Assembly (NCBI RefSeq): GCF_048323755.1
Contig: NZ_JBLWFS010000021.1
Location: 12,754-76,753 of the forward strand
Length of the DNA: 64,000 nt
Direction: 5' to 3'
Source: Alkalihalobacterium sp048323755
Lineage (GTDB): Bacteria > Bacillota > Bacilli > Bacillales > Bacillaceae_F
In this document: in pieces, positions 8,681 to 18,399 of the stretch
Layout: every line of letters begins with the position of its first letter
How positions within the stretch are numbered: the stretch's first letter is position 1
Translations under genes and position numbers: made by a program
Notes under the pieces: generated by a model
Database searches by the model: none
What the model was told of the DNA's origin: nothing
What the model saw: only the letters and a program-made list of their open reading frames with translations

Positions 8681-11430
8681 TAATCCTCTAAATAGGTAGC
8701 TAGATCATTTTTTATTGCTGATTTAAGTAAAATTGCTAGTGCGTTTTTTATAATTTGTCTTACCCTTTCCCGAGTAAGGTTATATTTTCTCCCTATTTCC
8801 TCAAGTGTATGTTCAATATCGTCCATAAAACCGTATTTCATCATCACCATTTCACGTTCACGATTATCCAATTGATTTAATAACTTCTCTAATTCTAATC
8901 GAAGGTCCTTTTGATCATAGCTAAACTCTAATAAACTTCCCCATAACAAATCTGAGTCTTCTTCAAAATCCAAATAAGATCGTTGATATTTCAGTTTTAT
9001 ATTATTATCATAATAATATTTGAATGTTTTTTCATCTATTAATTCAGCAGCATACCAAGGAATTAACAGTTGATTATCAATTTGTTCCCATTTGTTCTTC
9101 TGCTTTCTTAAGTACATTGAAAATTGTTCAAATGTCACGTAGTCTTGTCGTCTTAAAAAAGCATTAAGTTCAATACCATTACCTAACCCAGCATCCAGAC
9201 ATTCTTCTTTTGTAGGAAAACGTCCTTTTAGTAACAAAGTATCATTAACCAGTTTCTCCCAACCTCTAATTTTTTCAACCATATGCGCAGGCTGCCTAAT
9301 AAGATTTTGCTGGTCATCAATATATCTAAGAACTTTACTAAGAACCCACCTTTTAGAATAATGTGCAAATGAATGAGAACCATCAAATTTTTTTATCGCT
9401 TTTAGCAATCCAAAAAAACCCTCTTGAACTAAATCCATTCTATCAATGGAATATGTTGCTCTTGATTTAGCGACATTACAAAGCATTTCAGAATAAGCAT
9501 TTGTAATATTTTCAATTAATTCTTCTTTATTTTTACTCTCTTCTGCTACATTTTGAAACCGCACATTTTTCTGTTCATTTGACCATTTGTAAAAAATTGA
9601 CCAAAGGCTAGGTAATTCATAATCTTCAGTATCATATTCATCAAAGTTCATTTCAATTAATTTTGATTGATCTTTTGTTGTTTCATTAGAGTTATCAGGA
9701 TTTTCAGTAAAAAATTTTTTTGCATCTATAGGAACAGCTTCTTCTTCTCTTTCATTCCACTCTTCTTCGATAACTTCTACTTGTTTATCTTCCTCATCAA
9801 CATAAAATCTAGATAGCTTTAGAATGTTTAATTTCCAATAACCCTTTTTATCAACGACTGGTTGGAAACATTCATTTTTACTTAAGAGGTTGTAGACAGT
9901 ATTTTTGGTGGTTGTTCGAACTTTAGATACTTTGTCGACTAACATTGTCCAGTGCATTCCAGAAGGGTATGTAGATAATATTTCACAAATGAGGGTAAAA
10001 ATTGACTTATTAACTTTCCTACTTTCTTCTACTAATCTCCCAATATCTAAATATCTGGCTTGCTCAGATGCATAACGTTCGTCAATTCCTACTCCATCAA
10101 CTTTTACTTGGTTTTCTTTTAGCTCAATTCTTAATCTATGTCCTGGCTCAATCAGGTAATCTGAGAAAAAGTCATAAATACCATTTCCATAAAAATAAAA
10201 GCGATTATCTTTTTTTCCCCACCAACAGTCATAGGTAAAACCATCAATAATGATTTCAATTTTCCCTTTATTTGTTTCTTTAGCTTTAAAAAAATAACTG
10301 ATTTCAAACGGTATTTGTAAATAGCCTTTAATTCTCTCAAAATAGGAAATGATAGAATATCCTATTAGATTATTACTCTTATCGGTTGAATTAATCGAAG
10401 TCTCTGTTTCTTTTGATGTATCAATATCTCCTACTAATTTTGAAGTCCCTTGTATATAATTTTCCTGTTCACTTTGTGCCATAAGTAAATCAAGATTATT
10501 AATGGTAGGAACAGAGTTCTTTACCGAATAAGTTGGGTAAATTGTGCTTTCAATATCAAGTGCTGGTGCGGCTTGATTAAATATCCACCGTCCTTTTGCA
10601 ATACAGATAAACTCATTATGTAAAGCCAAATACTCCTCGACTGCTGCATAATAAATCTTAAATGCTGGATTATTGGCCTTAATATTAAAAATTCCAGGAA
10701 TAATATCCCTCGTTCTAACTTCATCATTTGAATTTCTAATTTGTTGAAAAATTATTACACTTGATCTAGCTACTTCTTCCTTTACTTCAACTGGAATAAT
10801 AATTTCAAAATTTTCCTCATTTTCTTCTTCCAGTTCGATCTGAATATGGTTCTTTTTGACAATAAATCGGGTATCAATATGTGGAGCAAAGATAGTATTA
10901 TACTCATCCAGCTGATACTCTAACCGTACAACGGAGACAATCTCATTCTGATTTGCTGTCGATAGTCTTATCTTTTGCATATATTCAAAAACAAGGTCGT
11001 TTATTAATTCCCATTCCAAAAGCAGCCAGTAACTTCCTACATCAGTAAATCTAATATCACTATGTAGACCTTGAACAAGCTCATTAGCTTTGATATTATA
11101 CGAGAATTTTTTAATAAAATCTTCTACTAAAAATGGTTGCTTTAATTGATGAGCAATTTGATATATTTCATCTAAACGTTGATCAATATTGTATTTAACT
11201 CCCCACAAGCCATTTTCATCTTCCTCAAAAAAAGACCTAGGTGCATTTAGGGCCATACCTACTAATTGATCAATAGGAAGAGAGTTAGAATGTCCACTTG
11301 TCCAATTATTATTAACAAAAACCAGTATTTCATGGAAGGGTAGTTTCCCTTTTGGGCTTTGGAAAAGGGCACGTTTTATTAAACTAACATTACTGTAAAC
11401 AGGGCCTGATTTTTGACGGACATTCATCAT
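8680..11430 (-). CDS. Sigma-70-like protein fused to winged-helix domains, in a DrmAB operon
   Basis: This protein has about 916 residues. The C-terminal third looks like a sigma-70 factor. A region-2 block near 665-725 includes DLVQEGFFGLLKAIKKFDG and the IRQPAHMVEKI end. A region-3-like segment follows, and region 4 is near 855-900 with RERVRQI. Residues 1-90 and about 475-540 look like winged-helix domains; the first resembles HARE-HTH/RpoE-delta. The middle is unrecognised. GTG at 11436 is possible, but the ATG at 11430 sits better after TAGGAG. It is the last gene after drmA and drmB, 18 bases downstream, in the place where class 2 DISARM has drmC. Whether it binds RNA polymerase or only DNA cannot be told from sequence. 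Confidence 0.82.
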   Translation of the reverse strand: MMNVRQKSGPVYSNVSLIKRALFQSPKGKLPFHEILVFVNNNWTSGHSNSLPIDQLVGMALNAPRSFFEEDENGLWGVKYNIDQRLDEIYQIAHQLKQPFLVEDFIKKFSYNIKANELVQGLHSDIRFTDVGSYWLLLEWELINDLVFEYMQKIRLSTANQNEIVSVVRLEYQLDEYNTIFAPHIDTRFIVKKNHIQIELEEENEENFEIIIPVEVKEEVARSSVIIFQQIRNSNDEVRTRDIIPGIFNIKANNPAFKIYYAAVEEYLALHNEFICIAKGRWIFNQAAPALDIESTIYPTYSVKNSVPTINNLDLLMAQSEQENYIQGTSKLVGDIDTSKETETSINSTDKSNNLIGYSIISYFERIKGYLQIPFEISYFFKAKETNKGKIEIIIDGFTYDCWWGKKDNRFYFYGNGIYDFFSDYLIEPGHRLRIELKENQVKVDGVGIDERYASEQARYLDIGRLVEESRKVNKSIFTLICEILSTYPSGMHWTMLVDKVSKVRTTTKNTVYNLLSKNECFQPVVDKKGYWKLNILKLSRFYVDEEDKQVEVIEEEWNEREEEAVPIDAKKFFTENPDNSNETTKDQSKLIEMNFDEYDTEDYELPSLWSIFYKWSNEQKNVRFQNVAEESKNKEELIENITNAYSEMLCNVAKSRATYSIDRMDLVQEGFFGLLKAIKKFDGSHSFAHYSKRWVLSKVLRYIDDQQNLIRQPAHMVEKIRGWEKLVNDTLLLKGRFPTKEECLDAGLGNGIELNAFLRRQDYVTFEQFSMYLRKQKNKWEQIDNQLLIPWYAAELIDEKTFKYYYDNNIKLKYQRSYLDFEEDSDLLWGSLLEFSYDQKDLRLELEKLLNQLDNREREMVMMKYGFMDDIEHTLEEIGRKYNLTRERVRQIIKNALAILLKSAIKNDLATYLED

Positions 11431-11448
11431 TCTCACTCCTACTACTTT

Positions 11449-13146
11449 TTACAAATCAAAAAATCCTATTTCATTTTCTTCTGACTGGAATAAAGATAGA
11501 CGATCTAACAATCGGTTAGACCACTCACATGATGTTTCAGCAACCAACTGACAAGCATGGCAAGCAGCAAGGTTTAAACTATTCTCTACTAAATTTTCAC
11601 TTTCACTACATAATGGATCTGACGAACAAATTTTTGCTCGATTAATAGTTTGATGTAATAATTTATTAAACTGATCTTTTCTTCCCTGTTGGATAATTCC
11701 ACCAAGTGAACCGTCTGAATCTGCAGACGCAGTATACAGTAGAATGCCACACATATCTGGACTTGCGTAAATTTTTTCTCGTATTGAATTGGATGAATAT
11801 CCACTTGAAAGTGATAATTCTTGAATTAATGCATGGGACAAAGAATGTAAAAGAATAAATCGGGGTGAAAATTTATCATCCTCCTCCCAGCCTTTTTCTA
11901 GCCTCCAGTCTTGGTACCTTTTCAACAATGATTTATATCTACCATGTTCATTAACTTTTTCCTCCCATTCCTTTAATGAGTTTTCATTTAATTGAATAAA
12001 AATTCCTTCGCCTAACACTTCTACGGCTGGAAGCCAATCTTTATCAGTATTCGAGAGTTTTGAATAACCCACCTCCGATGTATCGTATGGATCAGGATAA
12101 TCAATTCGCGTAAAACCTCTTAAAACCCTAACTTCTCGTAACCGGTGAGCAAGTACAATCCGTTCTACAAATTTTGAAATGGCAGAATGAACTTCTTCTT
12201 CCTCAATATGAAAATGCTTTGTTACTTTCTTGGTGTCCTGAAATGCTTTCCATTCTTCATAATGTATGTCTGTGCCTTTTTGTGACATTCGGTATTGGTC
12301 GATAATAGCTTGAAAGATTTTTTTAAGTTCTTGTTCGTTTGCTTCGGGGAATAATACATCTAAAATCAATTCAACGTTTTCTAATCCTCGCCGGTTAATG
12401 TTACTAAGAATTCTATTCCACTGACTACTTACCAACTGCTGTATATCATCAGTCCAAGGAGGAATAGATAAAGCACTAATGGTTGATGAAAAATAAACAT
12501 TGGATGCCCCGCGTTGTAACCCCCTTGCTTTACGATCACATCCTCCAGATGTCCCTAACCAAGGACTATGTCCTTTACACTCAACATTAATTTTTGAAAA
12601 AGCACCTTTTTTTAATGCACCACCTAAATGATTATGGGCGCCACAACTACACCGTACAACGATGTCGTCTAATGAGGAGCTTTGTCCTCTGGTAATTAGA
12701 CGGAGGCTAGGATTGGAGCACACGTCTTCCCCCTTATGACACCATTCAATCCAAGGAAAATCTTGTATATGTCCATTAGTACAAGATGATATAAAACGGG
12801 CAGGGTAAGTAACTACACCTTTTCCTTTACATGAACATACATATTGTCCTTTTTTATCTTTTTGAAAATCGGCCTTCAATGCTTTACATTCACTACATAC
12901 TCTATATTTCGGAAATGAAATTGCAGGAATTCCTCCTCTATTTCCAAATGAACGTGGTTGACGAAATGATGAAACATTAAGTCGAGTTTGTAACCTCGGT
13001 TCTTGAACAATATAATAATCTTCAGGTCGATTGCTCCATTTATCTAGCCCCATAATCATGACTGAATCACTTCTAAAATCAACAATTGATCCTGGTCCAA
13101 ATGTTGTAATTAATTGACTAGCTCTTACTCCTCCTGGAGACTTCAT
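11449..13146 (-). CDS. drmB: DrmB-like DUF1998 protein (DISARM core)
   Basis: The 565-residue protein begins with the DrmB-type signature GVRASQLITTFGPGSIVDFR. It has several cysteine pairs for zinc: CSECKA near residue 82, then CSCKGKG, CSCGAHNH near 166, and ACHACQ with a following Cys-Trp at the C-terminus, typical of DUF1998. In DISARM, DrmB partners the DrmA helicase and forms the DNA-translocating core that acts on incoming DNA. Its start overlaps the drmA stop by 4 bases (ATGA), so the two are translationally coupled. The assignment rests on motifs and gene order. Confidence 0.85.
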   Translation of the reverse strand: MKSPGGVRASQLITTFGPGSIVDFRSDSVMIMGLDKWSNRPEDYYIVQEPRLQTRLNVSSFRQPRSFGNRGGIPAISFPKYRVCSECKALKADFQKDKKGQYVCSCKGKGVVTYPARFISSCTNGHIQDFPWIEWCHKGEDVCSNPSLRLITRGQSSSLDDIVVRCSCGAHNHLGGALKKGAFSKINVECKGHSPWLGTSGGCDRKARGLQRGASNVYFSSTISALSIPPWTDDIQQLVSSQWNRILSNINRRGLENVELILDVLFPEANEQELKKIFQAIIDQYRMSQKGTDIHYEEWKAFQDTKKVTKHFHIEEEEVHSAISKFVERIVLAHRLREVRVLRGFTRIDYPDPYDTSEVGYSKLSNTDKDWLPAVEVLGEGIFIQLNENSLKEWEEKVNEHGRYKSLLKRYQDWRLEKGWEEDDKFSPRFILLHSLSHALIQELSLSSGYSSNSIREKIYASPDMCGILLYTASADSDGSLGGIIQQGRKDQFNKLLHQTINRAKICSSDPLCSESENLVENSLNLAACHACQLVAETSCEWSNRLLDRLSLFQSEENEIGFFDL

Positions 13147-16100
13147 GAAAGTAATTCCTCCTCTTCATCTAAGTAATAAATATTCACTTCTGCTTCCACA
13201 TCACGGAGGGAGTCCGGAACTAATATTGCACGATTAATTTCTTGGTTAATACCTTTAATCAAAACAGGTACATCACTTTTTGAATATTGATACTGAGAAT
13301 ACTCTAATTTTTCAGGATGTTCATCTACTCTGCCCATCCAGTATTTTATAATATTCTCAATCTCTTCTTCTATATTTCCATGATCAATTTTCTCAATATC
13401 ACGACAACGTTGAACAATTACTGATTTTATTTCATCTAAATACTCATTATCTCCACTAAAAAATTCAGCATAACTATTCTTAAAAAGTGTTTCATCTAAT
13501 TGCCGTAGCATACCAATTACAATAGCTGGCAAAGCCTTATCTCTAGAACGATGTGAGAATGGCGTAACACTTGTCGCTTCAACATATGTGTAAATTTTTG
13601 AGTGATACGATGTAAACTGTTCAAAGTGTGAAATATCTCTTGGTCGTGACCAATTATACATAGTAAAAACTAAACCAGGATATTTACGTCCAACCCGACT
13701 CGTTGCCTGAATATATTCAGATGTTCCTTTTGGCTGTCCAGTCACGACCATTAAACCAAGACGATCAATATCAACCCCTACTGAAATCATATTTGTAGAT
13801 AATAAGACATCCACCGATCGTTTATTGGTATTAGGCTGCTCTAGTTTTGTTAATATATTAGGTATTTCTGTTGCTTGAATTCTACTCGTTAATTCCTCTG
13901 TATTTAAATATTTTCGATATAACTTTTCCTCTTTATTTTTCGCTAGATATCGAATACGATCTGGGATATCATCTTCTACTAGTCGAAGCGTTCCACCTAA
14001 TTCTCGTAAACTATTAAAATATCCTACTAGTGTCCAGTACGGATCAACCTCTTCCTCCTGATTTCGATATGTACTCTGTAATAATGCTGAATAAAGTCTA
14101 ACAGTAGAAGATTTCCCTGAGGTCCCAGGTAAATACAGGCCAACATATTTCCTCCCCGGTTTAACGGCCGTGGAAATTTCCTTTGAGAAAAACGAATCAC
14201 CTGCATCAATTCCATAAGGAGGGAATTGGCAAACTTCACGATTAAAAACACCTTGTACTTGTTGACTAGCACCGCGAATTGTCGCCGTTGAAGCAACAAC
14301 TTTAGGTCTAATATTATTTTCTTCCCATTCATGCATTGACAGATAATCAATAGCTGTCTCGTAAAGACCTACCATTGAACCTAATGGACCAGAAATTAAA
14401 TGAAGCTCATCTTGAATAATAAGTTCTGGAGGAAGTAATTGATCTATTGATTTAGTCTCAGATTTTCCATATAAATCAGATGGACTATGTGACATGGCAT
14501 GGTCTTCTCCAGCTCTTATAAATCCATGTCTTTGACAGTAACGATCTACCTTACCAAAAAGAGTAGCAATATTACCGTTCCAAGGAAGTCTAGCAAACTT
14601 ATCAACAGTACCTATTAAAATGGAAGGGCACCGATAATAAATCGCTTCATCGACGGTATAGGTTGGGATACGATGAGCTGAGAAATAGCAACTACTATTA
14701 CTACATAAAATTCTAAACACTTCGTTTTCAATTGAATAATTATCAGGTTTTAAAGCTTCACCACACCGAGGACAATGATGTAGTTGGATTGGATTCGCCT
14801 CATAAATTGATTTTCCAGATTGTAAGTCCTTTAGTGTCTCTTTTGCTTCACTCAGAGAGTTAGGTGTAGTTCCTCCACCAACCCATAAACCAATACTAAA
14901 TTCTTCTGTTCCCCATTTCACTGGATTTTTACTTCTTAAGTATTCTGCTGCACAAATTAGTGATGCTGCTCTTTGAAATTGTTGTATAGTTAATAGCCGT
15001 AACGTATATCTCATTAATATAGTTGTTCCCGCATAACCTTCTATTCCTTTTTCTTTACCTCGTAATCTCCTTAAAGCTAAGACAAACGCAGCTAGTCCAA
15101 GATAAGCTTCTGTTTTACCTCCACCTGTCGGGAACCATAGTAAATCAGCCCAGTCACGTTCTTCACAAGTAGGATCAACAATGCTTTTTAGGTTTAACAA
15201 TACAAATGCTAGTTGGAAAGGTCTCCATCTTCCTTCTAATTTTTCATTAATTTCTGGATCTTCAGTTCGTACACCAGTTTTACGGAAATCTTGTGCCCAT
15301 AGAGAATAAGACCGTTGATAAAGCATAATCTCATTTGCAAATTTAAATGCCTCAAAGGCATCTGAATTAGTTGTTAGAATTTCAAGCCCTTCTCTCATTC
15401 TTTTTGCTGCTATTTTACAAGTTTCGATATGTATTTCTCGTTGAGCTTCGTATTCTTTTTCAATTTTTATTTCCTTAAGTCCATCAATCCAACTATCATA
15501 TTTTTCAATCAGTGGAAGAAGTGAATGTTTCATTTGATGAGGATCATCAACATAAGCCAATACCTTCATTTCAAGACCTGTTAACTCTTTTATTTCCAAA
15601 TGCTGAACAGCAGGTATTTCATAACTAGGTAGGAATGTTGTTGAGATTTTTTTTGCTTTTTGGAAAGTGAAGTTCTCCCATTCAACTGCACACCCATGGC
15701 CTACAGCAAATTCAGGTCGATCACGATATAATAATTTTAATGATTTAATATCATTATCATCAAGTTCTGAGTTAATCGGGGTATCTCTTCGTACAAATGG
15801 ATAATTTTTCTCATTACCTTCTATTGATAGGACTGGTTGAAATACAATTTCTTCTACTGGGGTATTTGTTTTTGCTTCATATCTATTAACTAAAAAAATA
15901 CTAAAAGAACGCCCTTGAGAAGTGTCTCTTATAATCCATTTTAATTGAATTTGATACTCGTCAATAAAGGTACCGTCTTGTTTGTTCTCAGTATGAATAA
16001 TTAGCTGTTTCTGAACATTCGTTCGTTTGTATCCCTTTTTCTTTTCTATTTTTTCTTCATTGTAGATACCAAACGAAATATTAACTTTTACCGATTTACA

Positions 16101-16667
16101 GATTTCTGAAAGATGGCAGGTCAATCCAAGTGAGGATGGGTAAAAACGATTGACCTGTGTTTCTTCCTCTGCAACTTGCTCATCTTCATGACTTGTACTA
16201 TCATCCTCTCTATCCATTTCATGTCCGTCCAAAATTTGAATTTCATTATTACTCGGGTATAACATCGCGCCAAGATAATACACATTTGGTCTTTCAAATA
16301 GTATTTCTTGCTCTTCACTTGGTCCAATTATATCCTTACGAACCTCTTCAATAAGGTTGTCACGTAAATCAGCTTTTCCACCGATGTGATACTTTGATAA
16401 CTCTTCAATTTCAAGATGTTGTATTCCATTTTTGAGAATTTTCGATACTTTGAGAGCTTTTTTCTCCTCTTCTATGATACTGGTTAACCTCCATATATTC
16501 TCTTCGCTCTTTTGGAAGGAATTTTTATATCTATACAGTGTTCTCTCAACTTGATTTTCTACTATCGAAGGAGCTGATTTTCTTAATTCATTTGTAATTT
16601 CTTTTATAGTTAAACCTAACGGATTATTTATTAATATTACTTTAACTTTCTCACCTATTGGAGACAT
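13143..16667 (-). CDS. drmA: DrmA-like superfamily 2 helicase (DISARM core)
   Basis: The 1174-residue protein opens with an HTH-like region (1-65). A DrmA-type block, IIGPSEEQE...YYLGAMLYP, lies near residues 113-138. The helicase core has Walker A FPTGGGKTEAYL near 512-523, a zinc motif CPRC (632-635) with C655/C660, DELH in the DEXH position near 753, and late motifs NMISVGVDIDR and QATSRVGRKYPG. DrmA moves along DNA and with DrmB forms the DISARM core. Its position as first gene of a three-gene operon, drmA-drmB-sigma fusion, is unusual. The drmC (PLD) and drmE or drmD genes of described DISARM types are missing from the operon. Confidence 0.88.
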   Translation of the reverse strand: MSPIGEKVKVILINNPLGLTIKEITNELRKSAPSIVENQVERTLYRYKNSFQKSEENIWRLTSIIEEEKKALKVSKILKNGIQHLEIEELSKYHIGGKADLRDNLIEEVRKDIIGPSEEQEILFERPNVYYLGAMLYPSNNEIQILDGHEMDREDDSTSHEDEQVAEEETQVNRFYPSSLGLTCHLSEICKSVKVNISFGIYNEEKIEKKKGYKRTNVQKQLIIHTENKQDGTFIDEYQIQLKWIIRDTSQGRSFSIFLVNRYEAKTNTPVEEIVFQPVLSIEGNEKNYPFVRRDTPINSELDDNDIKSLKLLYRDRPEFAVGHGCAVEWENFTFQKAKKISTTFLPSYEIPAVQHLEIKELTGLEMKVLAYVDDPHQMKHSLLPLIEKYDSWIDGLKEIKIEKEYEAQREIHIETCKIAAKRMREGLEILTTNSDAFEAFKFANEIMLYQRSYSLWAQDFRKTGVRTEDPEINEKLEGRWRPFQLAFVLLNLKSIVDPTCEERDWADLLWFPTGGGKTEAYLGLAAFVLALRRLRGKEKGIEGYAGTTILMRYTLRLLTIQQFQRAASLICAAEYLRSKNPVKWGTEEFSIGLWVGGGTTPNSLSEAKETLKDLQSGKSIYEANPIQLHHCPRCGEALKPDNYSIENEVFRILCSNSSCYFSAHRIPTYTVDEAIYYRCPSILIGTVDKFARLPWNGNIATLFGKVDRYCQRHGFIRAGEDHAMSHSPSDLYGKSETKSIDQLLPPELIIQDELHLISGPLGSMVGLYETAIDYLSMHEWEENNIRPKVVASTATIRGASQQVQGVFNREVCQFPPYGIDAGDSFFSKEISTAVKPGRKYVGLYLPGTSGKSSTVRLYSALLQSTYRNQEEEVDPYWTLVGYFNSLRELGGTLRLVEDDIPDRIRYLAKNKEEKLYRKYLNTEELTSRIQATEIPNILTKLEQPNTNKRSVDVLLSTNMISVGVDIDRLGLMVVTGQPKGTSEYIQATSRVGRKYPGLVFTMYNWSRPRDISHFEQFTSYHSKIYTYVEATSVTPFSHRSRDKALPAIVIGMLRQLDETLFKNSYAEFFSGDNEYLDEIKSVIVQRCRDIEKIDHGNIEEEIENIIKYWMGRVDEHPEKLEYSQYQYSKSDVPVLIKGINQEINRAILVPDSLRDVEAEVNIYYLDEEEELLS

Positions 16668-17123
16668 AACATTTACTCCTTTTAAATATATTTACTACAC
16701 ATATAAATACACCTAGTTAACTGTAAATTAATTTAACCTCCGAATTGCTAAAAGATTAAGTAAATAGTTCGACATCTTTTCCATTTTTCCTCCAATTCCA
16801 AACTTTTTTTTACAATCGTTTTGAAAAAGTCAGTTGAGAATTATAGAAGAAATAAAAAATTACCTATTAACCTGTAAGTATCATGGTACATTAATTAATT
16901 AGAATTTATAGTTAGTTCTATCTAATCCTTTACAAGTAATATTAGAAACAAAACACTTAAAGAGATTTTATTAAAATCAACTTATACATTTGTAAAACAA
17001 GTCATCTTCAATACAGTTAAACCATGTGTTATTTTAAACACAATCGACATCAAACATAATGCCCTCTACTTACCCCGGTTAAGTCTTCAGTAACTTACGA
17101 AAGATAAGCGAGGGCTGCATTAA
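16668..17123. other. Intergenic region upstream of drmA
   Basis: No gene seen in these 456 AT-rich bases. A weak minus-strand promoter for drmA is possible (TTTACA, 16-bp spacer, TATATG, near 16700-16730). At its far end a long imperfect hairpin probably ends the McrBC operon. Confidence 0.45.
17061..17116 (-). terminator. Imperfect hairpin after mcrC
   Basis: GCCCTC...GAGGGC closes a long stem that also pairs CTTA with GTAAG. No strong U-tract follows, so termination is likely but not certain. Confidence 0.4.
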
Positions 17124-18398
17124 TTAGTCCACAAACAACACTGTCCTCATATACTCCTGCAACAATGCCCGGTTTTGATCTTGTTGCTTTAGTAAGTTAG
17201 CGAGCTTATTCAAGTTGATCGGCTTTAAGACAACCGTTGCCATTTGGTCATTGGTCATGGGATTGTTGAGGTTGATTTTTTGTGTGGTTGCTAAGTCGTT
17301 TTGCGATGGGTAGATAGTCGTCGATGACTTTTGGTCTCCACTGCTTAACGCATAAATGGCGAGCTGGTATAACATGTCGCGTGGGAGTGCGTTCTCCCAT
17401 AAGTCTTTGTATTTAGCATCCGCTAGTTTCACGACTTTGTTATTCTTTAACAGCGCATAGTCAGGTCTTGGGGTTGGTGACTTTCTTCGTTTTGGATTAT
17501 AGCCTGGTGCGTAATGGAACGTTTCGTGCAGTTTAAACTGTTCGCGTAACGAATAATAAGGCACAAAATCACGAATGAGCTTTTCGACAAATGCTTCAAA
17601 AAAGACGTTCATATCAAAGAGAAATCCATTCAGCTGGATCGGATGATCGGCCCCTTCAATTTCTAAGCCTTGCGCTTGATATAGTAACGTAATGATCTCC
17701 ACAATTGGACGATAATGCTCAGACAATCGGTTAATACGGGTCTGCACTTGCTTTAATTGTTGTCTATTGAGGAGGATCGGTGAAATATACTCCTCTAGTT
17801 GCGAACACAGGCGCTGCAAGCTCTTCTTTAACTGATCGTCTTGGACCATTTGAATACTAAGCTTTAATCCGGCTAACAGCACTTGGTTGAGCAGATGATC
17901 TTCATTGCGTTCAAAATAAATGCTCGGCAGCGTCGTTTTCTGAAGATGTTTTTCTCTCACTAGTTGGTTAAAATCTAACCGTCCTTTGGGCGAGGACAGG
18001 TCTTCTTTTTTACGGACATATCCTCTTACCAGTTCTCTTCTTACTAAATGATCGGCGTAGCCATACAACTGAAAGATTAAGATATCGAAAAAAGGAAAAG
18101 TGTCGAGCTGGAAATCTGCTTGATTCACAATTTTTAAATCTTTGACGGAATAAGCATAGTTCAGCAATGTCATCAGCTCGACTCCTTTGATTTTCGGAGT
18201 GATCGTCAGCTGCAGGTCGCCGATGACGATGGTCCCAATAAAGGAGTTGGTCTGAATACTAAGTCCGTTTTTTAATTCGATAATTTCCAGCATCTTTTTT
18301 TCATTCAGCCACTGAACCGTTGCTTGTGCAGCCTCATCATTTGGTAAATCCTTCTCGGGAATAAGTACCGAGTCCCACTCTTTCATCACTATCTTCAT
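17124..18398 (-). CDS. mcrC: McrC-like nuclease subunit of a McrBC system
   Basis: The 424-residue protein has the McrC layout: an N-terminal beta domain (1-95), a helical middle, and a PD-(D/E)XK nuclease with PRPDYALL near 312 and LADAKYKD near 328, followed by a QLAIYA helix. McrC is the nuclease called by the McrB GTPase when modified DNA is met. It starts 2 bases after the mcrB stop. Its base composition and codon use look less AT-biased than the LlaJI-like pair at 4.3-7.3 kb, which suggests a separate origin. Confidence 0.9.
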   Translation of the reverse strand: MKIVMKEWDSVLIPEKDLPNDEAAQATVQWLNEKKMLEIIELKNGLSIQTNSFIGTIVIGDLQLTITPKIKGVELMTLLNYAYSVKDLKIVNQADFQLDTFPFFDILIFQLYGYADHLVRRELVRGYVRKKEDLSSPKGRLDFNQLVREKHLQKTTLPSIYFERNEDHLLNQVLLAGLKLSIQMVQDDQLKKSLQRLCSQLEEYISPILLNRQQLKQVQTRINRLSEHYRPIVEIITLLYQAQGLEIEGADHPIQLNGFLFDMNVFFEAFVEKLIRDFVPYYSLREQFKLHETFHYAPGYNPKRRKSPTPRPDYALLKNNKVVKLADAKYKDLWENALPRDMLYQLAIYALSSGDQKSSTTIYPSQNDLATTQKINLNNPMTNDQMATVVLKPINLNKLANLLKQQDQNRALLQEYMRTVLFVD

Positions 18399-18399
18399 C

